NCBI GenBank assembly: GCA_023144005.1
Contig: JAGLGN010000021.1
Coordinates: 35,941-99,940 of the forward strand
Direction: 5' to 3'
DNA from: a bacterium
GTDB taxonomy: Bacteria; AUK180
Length of the DNA stretch: 64,000 bases
The position numbers were made by a program, and so were the translations under genes. The notes beneath the pieces are model-generated. The model was not told the origin of the DNA and did no database searches. It saw nothing but the letters and a program-made list of their open reading frames with translations. Below, one piece after another: positions 32,501 to 39,643 of this stretch; within the stretch, counting starts at the first letter, position 1, and every line of letters starts with the position of its first letter.

Positions 32501-35500
32501 CGGTTGGTTATCCCCTTAAAGAGCAATTTATTTTTCAGATAAACAATATTGCGATAATAAATATTGTCCAGTTCGCTTGAAAAATCCCATTCCCTGCCCA
32601 CGCTGTATATAAAAAAGCGTAAGGTGGAAGAGAGCTCCAGGTATTTTATCGTATTGATCAGGTCATCCTTCTCATACATCGTCTGCGCGGCATTTTTCAT
32701 TAGAGCGACAGCAACGGGCATAAGGGACGGCGGGATGGGCACCAAGGTCTGCTGAATTGCTTCTACCGCCTTATCCATTTCACCTTTGATAAAGAAAAAA
32801 TACCAGATCATTCCATTCAGCGGATTCTCGGAAAGCAGGGCTATCCCGCGGTCGATAGGAGCCATATCCGAAATGCCCAGAGCTAATGACGCGAAATGAT
32901 CCCCTAGCTCCATAAGTGCTTTTAATTCCCTTGCGGTAAGCTTATCCTTTACCTTCTGCATTCTTTTCTGTACCTGTATGAGAGGGGTGAATTTCTTTTC
33001 ATAGTCAAGAAGCATTTTTTCCATCTCATCGAATTTAAAGGTCTTAAGGCCCTCGATTATTGGAAATATTCTCAGAAAAAGCAGTATCGCCTTCTTATCA
33101 TTATCCAATTTCGGGTCATCCACGATCTTCAGGAAATCCTTATGCGGGATCTGGGGGTCAAAATCAGCGATCGGGAAGTTAGAGGAGTATATGTCAATGA
33201 GGTTCTCTCCGAGGCCGATGGTCACTTCAAGATTTTTCAGCATCAGATAACTCTGTTTAAAATTCCAGAATGCCCGGGAATAATTTTCTTCTTTTAGCCG
33301 GTTCATTCCGAAATGATTGTACACCATTGCCATTTCCGATTGCTTCTTTTCCTTCTTTGACAGCAGTCCGATCCTTTCATTCAGGTACTTGTCGGCATTC
33401 TCATAATCATTGAATCGGCCGTATATGGAAATGAGTTTGTTGAATATCTCTTTCTTCAAATTATCTTTGAGCTTCTTTGAGATAAGTCCGCTTCCTTTAT
33501 CTTCCAGGGATACGGTGGCCTGAAAATTAAATAATCCCTTTTTCCCCACTTTGAAGTCGGCTATCTCCTCCAGTGCCTTCAAATAGTATATCTCCGCGTT
33601 CTTCAAATCGTCCAGCTCATAGTAGATATTGCCCAGAAGCTTGAATTCAAGGGTGAAATTGGCCTGAGGTACTTTTTCTTTTTCACCAAGAAGACGGAGG
33701 GTTGAAAGCAGAGCGGAGTTGAAATCCCGATTAATGAACTTCAGAAAAGTGATGTACGAAAGTAGTTTGATCCTCTGTTCAAGATCCAATTCTTTGTCTC
33801 TGAGAGCATCCAATCTTTCTATGGCCTTGTCGCCCTCTCCCCGCACTTGAAGTACTCTTGAAAATAAGAGCTGATCATCCAGCCATTTCTTTTTATTCAG
33901 CGTGAAAGGATATGAATTCAATTTTTTATCAAGGTAATAGTAAAGATTATCATAATCGTCAAGCATATGAAATGTAGATGAAAGATATGACAGAATAAGC
34001 GAATTGAGATGATAATTCTCATTGGTGCTGATCGTAAAAGCTTTCAGCAATAAACCGCGTGCCTTATTGTAATTACGCCTTTGAAATTCTTCCACTCCCA
34101 TTGTCAGAAATAATGCGGGGTCCTCCCATTTTCCCGCCGCGAATCTTCTATTGACGGCGGTCGCGAGATCCTTTTCTAAGAAAAACGCCAAGAGGTATTT
34201 TTTGAAGTGATAAACCGGATCGTTCTTGGAGAGGGCTTTATACATAACTTTCATTTCCAATGGATGGTTCTCTCTTACATACAGCAGATACCAGAAAGCC
34301 ACTGATAGGTCAGTGGGGAAGTATCGGTATAAAAATTCAAGCGTCTTTCTGTCCTTCTCATTAAATATCTTATCAAGGTCCAGAAGAGACATGACCTCAC
34401 TTTTCCATATCCCCGACCTTCTGGCTTCGGGATAAATGATCCTGGCGATAGCATCAAGATCATGCCGCTCAACTCCTATACGCAGCCGGATCAGCTCCGC
34501 ATCCGTGCTTGTATTGTCCTTTAGAAGGTCCAGAGCCGCATCATACAGCTTTAACTTAGACAGAATAGAAGCTTTTAAAGCCCTGTCTTCATCGGAATTC
34601 CCAAAGCGGTCAAGAAAGTATATCCTTTCCCAGAAGGTGAGAAGCTCAGAGCTGAATGCTTTTTCCAGTAATTTGCTGAAGCGTTCCATGGATGCCGCCG
34701 GCACGGAGCCGCTAAACTCCTGCCATAAGTTGGTGATCTCCCAGAGGTCGCCGAACTTGGAATAAATGGAAGCCATATTGAAACCGGCTGAAAAGGAGAA
34801 GGAACTATCCCGGTCCATTCCTTTGAGGATCTCAAGCGCTTTATCGTAATTTTTAAGATGGAAGAAGTAATTTGCCCTTATGATGTCGATACGTTCTCCA
34901 TACTTTCCAGAAACGGCATTTTCCATTTCTTCAGCAGTTATCTCCTTGAAAATATATCGGTGCAGGATATTATAATAAGAATACTCCTCTTCAGACATCA
35001 TGTTCTTCAATGAAGCTAAGTGCTCTCCGGACCGCTGCCTGAGTTTTAATCTGATACCGCTTAAAAAAGCTCTTTTTATGATCGCTGCATCATTGCTGTT
35101 TCTGCTGAGATACCTTTCATAGGCCAGATTTTCCTCTTCCAGGTCTTTATAAGGGTAAGCGAATAACTCCTTCTTGTCCGAGAAAAAAGGCACATCGCCC
35201 CAGAGGTCCATCGCTTCAATATCATAATTTTCGTCCTTACGGGAGAAGAATAATTTATCATTTCCGCCATGAAGGGTCACCACCTGAGAAACTTTCTTGA
35301 AAAACGGCAATTTGCTCCCGCCCAGGATGACGAATGCCATATTGGAGCCTCTCTCAATGAAATAGATATATTCCGCGATCTCTACAGGGTAAAAGACCTC
35401 GCCGGTATTTTCAAAGAAGATCCTGTCGGTCTCATCCCTTATATCATAAACAATGATCTTTTTTCCTCTTGCATAGTATATCTTAAGGTTCGAATAAGAG

Positions 35501-35949
35501 GGGGTTATACCCCTGCCCAATTTTTTCTTATTCCCTGACGGGATATCCATGAGCCAGATCCAATTATCCGCTGAGTATACTATTTTATCATTTGTGATAA
35601 AGACCGCACCGTCAAAGCGCTTTCCAGAATCCAGGATCTGATCTTTTTCCTTGCGGATATTTCTTAGTTTCAGTACACCCCGCGAATCTTCCATATTGGA
35701 TATCCATAGGAGCAGGGATTCATCCGGGGAGACATCAAGTCCGACGGGAAGCAGGAAATCTTCAATTATAGAGGTGGTCTCTCCGGCGGGACTTCTTTTA
35801 ACAATGGAGCTGGAACTTTTATTGTATCTGATGAAGTAAAGGTGCTCTCTCTGAACTGGGAATATCTCGTCACCTGTGAAATTGGTTATCTTTTCAGAGA
35901 ACCCTAAGGCCATTAATAAGATAAGAAGGCAGATCGCTCCCCGCTTCAT
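29551..35949 (-). CDS. Giant secreted TPR protein with N-terminal propeller-like and C-terminal CHAT-like region
   Basis: 2132 residues, the largest gene in the window. Signal peptide 1-18 (CLLILLMALGFSEK). Residues about 20-260 form beta-rich, propeller-like repeats of the TolB/WD type. A long helical array of TPR-like repeats fills about 330-1900 (for example SALLSTLRLLGEKEK and NLAIIDIARGDLEKA). The end (about 1959-2132) resembles a CHAT protease scaffold: SLIPTGNIFLLPLN, then NYDLVTFNAG and LLILSPRDDD, then a final FPRYYALFNFI helix. The positions of the CHAT catalytic His and Cys are Ala and Arg, so it is probably inactive. Start overlaps the carbamoyltransferase stop by ATGA. Function unknown; a periplasmic or surface scaffold is plausible. 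Confidence 0.8.
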   Translation of the reverse strand: MKRGAICLLILLMALGFSEKITNFTGDEIFPVQREHLYFIRYNKSSSSIVKRSPAGETTSIIEDFLLPVGLDVSPDESLLLWISNMEDSRGVLKLRNIRKEKDQILDSGKRFDGAVFITNDKIVYSADNWIWLMDIPSGNKKKLGRGITPSYSNLKIYYARGKKIIVYDIRDETDRIFFENTGEVFYPVEIAEYIYFIERGSNMAFVILGGSKLPFFKKVSQVVTLHGGNDKLFFSRKDENYDIEAMDLWGDVPFFSDKKELFAYPYKDLEEENLAYERYLSRNSNDAAIIKRAFLSGIRLKLRQRSGEHLASLKNMMSEEEYSYYNILHRYIFKEITAEEMENAVSGKYGERIDIIRANYFFHLKNYDKALEILKGMDRDSSFSFSAGFNMASIYSKFGDLWEITNLWQEFSGSVPAASMERFSKLLEKAFSSELLTFWERIYFLDRFGNSDEDRALKASILSKLKLYDAALDLLKDNTSTDAELIRLRIGVERHDLDAIARIIYPEARRSGIWKSEVMSLLDLDKIFNEKDRKTLEFLYRYFPTDLSVAFWYLLYVRENHPLEMKVMYKALSKNDPVYHFKKYLLAFFLEKDLATAVNRRFAAGKWEDPALFLTMGVEEFQRRNYNKARGLLLKAFTISTNENYHLNSLILSYLSSTFHMLDDYDNLYYYLDKKLNSYPFTLNKKKWLDDQLLFSRVLQVRGEGDKAIERLDALRDKELDLEQRIKLLSYITFLKFINRDFNSALLSTLRLLGEKEKVPQANFTLEFKLLGNIYYELDDLKNAEIYYLKALEEIADFKVGKKGLFNFQATVSLEDKGSGLISKKLKDNLKKEIFNKLISIYGRFNDYENADKYLNERIGLLSKKEKKQSEMAMVYNHFGMNRLKEENYSRAFWNFKQSYLMLKNLEVTIGLGENLIDIYSSNFPIADFDPQIPHKDFLKIVDDPKLDNDKKAILLFLRIFPIIEGLKTFKFDEMEKMLLDYEKKFTPLIQVQKRMQKVKDKLTARELKALMELGDHFASLALGISDMAPIDRGIALLSENPLNGMIWYFFFIKGEMDKAVEAIQQTLVPIPPSLMPVAVALMKNAAQTMYEKDDLINTIKYLELSSTLRFFIYSVGREWDFSSELDNIYYRNIVYLKNKLLFKGITNRDLNALREEMFSNTDSLVNFFMTPYTYDVKMMLEAFQENTIFFEDLESDIQIIYDHGKLIKGGKGEHPIDYNISYTQNYENKIANSSTLNWLFLSNDRFNYNPEMILDLNEKTKEISGFGILNSGIIKKDQGGSWYLNNMKLSGLIKKIQAPYHLFISEIQDHDAVEIIQPLLLFSGITSFSLGKPAQLPESHFRERNRYNASGEICQQQKYFGYRGIDKDGIETHIGSKINILLNLAIDSYKKKKWALSSIYFQNLINIYGSPLESDQKTKIFTYFINSLFYSGQFDLGIHYLNKVIDDCEKDHSDSKEVLYRFLKNLLTFYNSKKDLSGAMKTAKKMQEAFDDNNLYLFPILLTQLNLLQSNGMHGKALQLSERLYSLMNASPNGAGSFGSIIILNRARLMQAFGKDPEQVAALFNKGFEFDILSNKGKNIDRFFFDYLRSLIRIKQWDLDKAISTYSNYLSDLSLFAPLKGAAKLKSGDLGGAMDIARKLIAAKDTDKTSGYNLQGLVYFELEEVQLAGKSFTKALEYSIKTKNTDDISNITSNLAIIDIARGDLEKARSKINEILSLDRKGNKVYDILYDLRLLTVLLVRMGVQPKQEIKEIMQLATEHNYSEYSFFARMWKIITSTSDAGPLKELLNSNPPELIRAELLYRLSRSEPAYAKDLISLIPALEGLSSFELIKNGMSFDPVSAFVDFFRSNRPEISLHFFYKYLLSTEERERTVFSRKADELIPGRYLILLGNVLFIIENKNGALQQYEKVFDRLEFNRNFSALYRKVKAFSAIELEVDYFRELFSPQGRESKPFNDSLIPTGNIFLLPLNIIYPDRVKLYSMPYKRKNSAESRQAVFASENKAHFSHLRRSIESDMFFALYPLEINYVDPYLSRTGEGRKDLSDCRNYDLVTFNAGTPFPKAFRGEDLLVANNNTLLILSPRDDDAYFSVFIRKFLECKDFDRTSKWMKERFKFPRYYALFNFINTALEK

Positions 35950-37613
35950 TTGTCCACCAGGATACCTTCCATGAAAAGATGGTCAATTCCGGTACTGAGG
36001 AAGGTCTTGAGCGCATCCTCCGGCGACAATACTATCGGCTCCCCCCTTACATTGAAAGATGTGTTCAGAATAACAGGAATATCCGTGAGGTCCTTGAAAT
36101 GAGATATGATGGAGTATATCTTGGAATTATCCTCCTTATTCACCGTCTGTACTCTGGCGCTCCCATCGACATGTATCGCAGCGGGAAATGTTTTTCTACC
36201 CTCGTTTACCGGAAGGCAGAGTATCATATAAGGCGAGGCGACACCCTCATGGCCGAAGTATGATGAGAACTCCTCCTGCAATATCATAGGCGCAAAGGGC
36301 CTGAACGCTTCCCTGTGCTTGACGCGCTCATTTAAGATATCTTTCATCTTCGGATCCCTTGGGTCAGCCAGGATAGATCTATGCCCGAGCGCTCTGGCGC
36401 CCAGTTCCATCCTGCCATCGAACCACGCTATGATCTTCTTTTGGGAAATCAATTCCGCGGCGGTTCTTTCAGGGTCCTCTGGTATAGAGAACTTAATGTC
36501 TTTGCTTATCAGCAGGTTCTTTATGTGGTCCTGAGAAAACCCGGGACCCCAGAAAAGGTGTTTCAACGGAGAGTTCTCATTGTTTCCAAGCACATTTCTC
36601 CAGAGATACAGAGGTCCGCCGAGAGCAGCGCCGCCATCTCCGCCTATGGGAAGAAAAAAATGATCCTTGAAGATGTCGGACTTCAGGATCGCGCCGTTCA
36701 TCACAGAATTTAGCACAACGCCTCCCGCCATGCAGAGCTTGTCCGCTCCGGTGAGCTCTTTGGCATATGCCGCTAGTTTCAATGCCGTTTCTTCGAGTAC
36801 CCACTGCAGGGTGGCGGCAATATTCTCATCTCTTTCGGTGATCTCGGATTCTGCTTTCCGGGGTTTTCCGAAAAGTTTCACAAAAGATCGGGAAAACATC
36901 CTCGTTCCATTTTGATAAGCGAAATATTTCTGATGAAGTTTGAAACTCCCATCAGGGAAAATACTGATCAATTTCTCAAATTCCTTTTTGAAAGTTGCTT
37001 TGCCGTAAGAGGCCAAGCCCATTATTTTCCCTTCACCGTTGTTGACCTTGAAACCCAGAAAAGCCGTAACAGCGGAATATAAAAGGCCGATGGAGTGAGG
37101 GAAATCGATGGTCTTCAGGATCTTTAAGGAGTTAGCATCTCCGATGCCGATGGAAAGGGTGTTCCACTCACCGACACCATCCATGGTTATTACCGCAGCT
37201 TTCTTAAATCCGGATAAGTAAAATGCACCGGCGGCATGTGATATATGATGCTTAACAAAAAGTGGATATTTTCCCAATTTGCGCTTTATTATAAATCTGA
37301 TCTTCAGTTTCTCCTTTGTCCAAAGGGGTATTGCAGGAAAGAACGCCGGATATGAGAAGGGCCATGCCCGGATATGTGTGTCCAGGATACGGTCAAATTT
37401 TAAAACGGGCTTTTCATAAAATACGATGTGGTCAAGTTCAGCCGGGTTGATCCCCGCGCTGTTCAGGCAGAATTCGATGGCATGATCAGGCCATGAGGAA
37501 TCGTGCTTTTTCCCCGTGAAGCGTTCTTCCGCTGCAGATGCGATCAGGTCGCCGTCTCGGAAAACGGCGGCAGTAGAATCGTGATATAAAGCGGATATGC
37601 CAAGAATGAACAT
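35946..37613 (-). CDS. Carbamoyltransferase of the NodU/CmcH family
   Basis: Transfers a carbamoyl group from carbamoyl phosphate to a hydroxyl of a sugar or small molecule, via carbamoyl-AMP. 555 residues with the two expected parts: an N-terminal ASKHA-fold domain (ISALYHDSTAAVF at 6-18, AAEERFTGKKHD, HHISHAAGAFYLSG, MDGVGEW) and a YrdC-like C-terminal domain (GARALGHRSILADPR, FRPFAP, NTSFNVRGEPIV). The gene is 4 nt after an SxtJ-like gene and overlaps the giant TPR gene. It has neither sugar nor polyketide biosynthesis genes beside it, so the acceptor is unknown; a surface glycan is a reasonable guess. Confidence 0.9.
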   Translation of the reverse strand: MFILGISALYHDSTAAVFRDGDLIASAAEERFTGKKHDSSWPDHAIEFCLNSAGINPAELDHIVFYEKPVLKFDRILDTHIRAWPFSYPAFFPAIPLWTKEKLKIRFIIKRKLGKYPLFVKHHISHAAGAFYLSGFKKAAVITMDGVGEWNTLSIGIGDANSLKILKTIDFPHSIGLLYSAVTAFLGFKVNNGEGKIMGLASYGKATFKKEFEKLISIFPDGSFKLHQKYFAYQNGTRMFSRSFVKLFGKPRKAESEITERDENIAATLQWVLEETALKLAAYAKELTGADKLCMAGGVVLNSVMNGAILKSDIFKDHFFLPIGGDGGAALGGPLYLWRNVLGNNENSPLKHLFWGPGFSQDHIKNLLISKDIKFSIPEDPERTAAELISQKKIIAWFDGRMELGARALGHRSILADPRDPKMKDILNERVKHREAFRPFAPMILQEEFSSYFGHEGVASPYMILCLPVNEGRKTFPAAIHVDGSARVQTVNKEDNSKIYSIISHFKDLTDIPVILNTSFNVRGEPIVLSPEDALKTFLSTGIDHLFMEGILVDK

Positions 37614-37617
37614 GATA

Positions 37618-37824
37618 TCAATACCCTCTCTTCAATGTATGCAGATCATCATCCTTATCTCTTACATCCCTATAATTGGTCCCCGCGGGGTCGATCTTCA
37701 AGAGCGAAAAAATATGATAGAGTATTTTGAAGACGGGAAATAGAAGAAAATACAGTATGCCCATGAAAAGATGTGTCTCAAATATCGTAAGGACAAGAAG
37801 AAGTTTTTTGAAAAACTTTTTCAT
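37618..37824 (-). CDS. SxtJ-like small membrane protein
   Basis: 68 residues from ATG 37824, overlapping the upstream stop as TGATG. The sequence has a basic N terminus (KKFFKKL), one or two hydrophobic segments (about 9-35), then a polar tail with DPAG and KDDDLHTLKRGY. This resembles the C-terminal half of SxtJ proteins commonly found next to carbamoyltransferases. It is shorter than usual SxtJ proteins, so the assignment relies mostly on gene order. Confidence 0.5.
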   Translation of the reverse strand: MKKFFKKLLLVLTIFETHLFMGILYFLLFPVFKILYHIFSLLKIDPAGTNYRDVRDKDDDLHTLKRGY

Positions 37825-37997
37825 CAGAAGAGAGTATAAACAAACGGCAGAAGAGGTGAGATATGCGCAGCAGCAACGAGCAAACCGAAAAAAATGATAA
37901 TAAGGAATATCGGTATGAACCACCACTTTCTCTGAGAGAAGAGAAAAGCGGTGTATTCGCCGAATATGTACACGTTCTCTTTTAGTGCTCTAAACAT
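37824..37997 (-). CDS. DUF5989-family small membrane protein
   Basis: 57 residues from ATG 37997 (a TTG at 38012 would add five residues). A short amphipathic start, the motif SQRKWWFIPIFLIIIFFGLL and the ending PFVYTLF match DUF5989 proteins, which sit next to carbamoyltransferases and SxtJ in many bacteria. The ATG lies 5 nt after a TAGAAT -10 box, so the transcript is probably leaderless and the first of the four-gene DUF5989 / SxtJ / carbamoyltransferase / TPR operon. Confidence 0.75.
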   Translation of the reverse strand: MFRALKENVYIFGEYTAFLFSQRKWWFIPIFLIIIFFGLLVAAAHISPLLPFVYTLF

Positions 37998-38002
37998 AAG
38001 TA

Positions 38003-38031
38003 ATTCTATCAAAATTCAAATATAAAAACAA
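38003..38031 (-). promoter_or_regulatory. Promoter of the carbamoyltransferase operon, leaderless start
   Basis: On the minus strand TTGTTT (38026-38031), 17 bp, TAGAAT (38003-38008), then 5 nt to ATG 37997. Confidence 0.5.
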
Positions 38032-38086
38032 GAAGACGCTTTTATATTTCGATAGATAGAAGTATAATGAATATGGAGGTATTACT

Positions 38087-38899
38087 ATGAAGAAAAGGAA
38101 TACCGACCACTATCAGATGAATAAGGATCACTGGGACGAACTCGCACCGGTACATCGTGAATCTTATGGAGTGGAAGATATTATAAATGGAGCGGACACA
38201 TTGGACAGTATTCAGAACAGGGAATTGGGTCCTTTGAAGGGATTGAAGGTGCTGCATCTCCAATGTCACATAGGAACGGATTCGATCTCTCTGGCAAGGC
38301 GCGGTGCTGATGTGACCGGGGTTGATATCTCGCAGGAGTCCATAAAAGTTGCCGGGGAAATCACGCAGGCCTGCGGGCTGAAAATAGATTACCTCGTGTC
38401 CAATATATATGATCTTGGAGAAAAATTAAAGGGAAAATATGATCTGGTATATACCACTCAAGGAGTCCTGCCCTGGCTTGGGGATCTGACGAAATGGGCT
38501 GAGCTGATCAAGTCATTCCTCAATACTGAAGGACGGCTGTACCTGATGGAAACTCACCCTCTCGCGAATATTTTTCAGGCGGATATAAACAGCGGATTCA
38601 CACCCGAAATGAATTACTTCTCCAATGGTACCCCGAAAATTTGGCCGGCCGGTGACCCGGATTATTCGCATCCTACCTATAAGGTGAGATCACCTTCCTG
38701 TGAATGGCAGTGGACATTGGATGATATATTCAACAGTGTTATAGCATCGGGGATGCGGATAGGTTTTTTTCACGAGTATCCTTTCACTTTCTATAAACTC
38801 TTTGATGGAATGGAGAAAAGGGGTGAATATTACTATATTAAAGGGCAGAGCGACGGTGTGATGCCTCTGATGTTCACGTTGGGGTGCTCTCATTCATAA
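38087..38899 (+). CDS. Class I SAM-dependent methyltransferase
   Basis: 270 residues. SAM-binding motif I is VLHLQCHIGTDSISLA (near 56-71), motif II VTGVDIS follows, and post-motif signature YDLVYTTQGVLPWL lies near 120-133. It resembles small-molecule methyltransferases of the UbiE/Methyltransf_25 group that end in a short beta hairpin. ATG 38087 follows GGAGG by 8 nt. It is transcribed away from the carbamoyltransferase operon, with a TATAAT at 38063-38068. The substrate cannot be inferred. It is monocistronic, followed by a repeat-filled spacer. Confidence 0.85.
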   Translation: MKKRNTDHYQMNKDHWDELAPVHRESYGVEDIINGADTLDSIQNRELGPLKGLKVLHLQCHIGTDSISLARRGADVTGVDISQESIKVAGEITQACGLKIDYLVSNIYDLGEKLKGKYDLVYTTQGVLPWLGDLTKWAELIKSFLNTEGRLYLMETHPLANIFQADINSGFTPEMNYFSNGTPKIWPAGDPDYSHPTYKVRSPSCEWQWTLDDIFNSVIASGMRIGFFHEYPFTFYKLFDGMEKRGEYYYIKGQSDGVMPLMFTLGCSHS

Positions 38900-39139
38900 A
38901 TCCGATGACAATGTGTGATATGGGCACAAGTGCACAAGTGCACAAGTGACAGGGCACAAGTGGGGAAATGAAGGATGAAGAATGAAAGAGAGCCGGATGT
39001 GATTCCATTTTTCTGCACTAACCTCGAACCTTTAGTCTCTATCCTCTTACGATGAATGAGAGCACTATAAAAGCAAAAGCCTGAGGATTTGAAATTTTAC
39101 TCTCTTTAAAATATAATATAGTATTAGGAAAAGGAGAAT
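38900..39139. repeat. Word-repeat spacer: GCACAAGT tandem and CTAACCTC copy 5
   Basis: 240 bp with the 8-bp unit GCACAAGT three times in tandem (38924-38947) and once more at 38954-38961, then gaaggatgaagaatgaaag words. A CTAACCTC island lies at 39018-39048 (cactaacctcgaacctt). The promoter of the phosphodiesterase gene follows at 39089-39117. Confidence 0.8.
39089..39117 (+). promoter_or_regulatory. Promoter of the phosphodiesterase-gltX-lpdA run
   Basis: TTGAAA (39089-39094), 17 bp, TATAAT (39112-39117). The leader would be about 16 nt and holds AGGAG. Confidence 0.65.
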
Positions 39140-39643
39140 ATGAAAATAGGATTTATTTCAGACACTCATGAACAGGTGAAGATGATACAGAAGGCCGTTG
39201 ATGTCTTCAATTCTATTTCCTGTGATATGGTAATACATTTGGGTGATATATGTTCGCCGATAATGGCTGCCCATTTCAAAGCTCTGAAAATGCCGATGAA
39301 GATCATATTCGGGAACAATGACGGTGACCGTGATTTCCTTAGAGAGCGATTCGAAAAAACGGAATTCTATAATGGCCCCAGAACATTCAACTTACAGGGA
39401 AAAAGAGCTATATGCATGCATGAGCCCATCTTGATAAAGGAACTTATGGCTTCCGACGGTTATGACCTGATCGCCTATGGTCATACACATAGAGCAAAAA
39501 TAGAGCTCTTTCATAAAACGATATTATTGAACCCGGGCGAAGCCTCGGGCCTGATAACGGACAAGCCGAGCATTGCCTTATGGGATACACAAAAGCATAA
39601 TGCCGAGCTGATCTACTTAAGCGAGGATCAAAATGGGAAATAA
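39140..39643 (+). CDS. YfcE/MJ0936-family metallophosphoesterase
   Basis: 167-residue phosphodiesterase with a binuclear metal site. Metal ligands are D8 and H10 (SDTH), D36 (HLGDI), N59/N60 with D61 (GNNDGD), H94 (MHEP), and H115/H117 (YGHTH). The length and motif spacing are those of the small archaeal-type MJ0936/YfcE group. The C terminus overlaps gltX by 11 nt. The cellular substrate of this family is unknown. Confidence 0.9.
   Translation: MKIGFISDTHEQVKMIQKAVDVFNSISCDMVIHLGDICSPIMAAHFKALKMPMKIIFGNNDGDRDFLRERFEKTEFYNGPRTFNLQGKRAICMHEPILIKELMASDGYDLIAYGHTHRAKIELFHKTILLNPGEASGLITDKPSIALWDTQKHNAELIYLSEDQNGK

Noticed and set aside
929-39048. CRISPR array in the CTAACCTC islands
   Set aside because: Units are 7-8 bp, head to tail and without spacers, so no repeat-spacer structure exists; no cas gene is present in the window.
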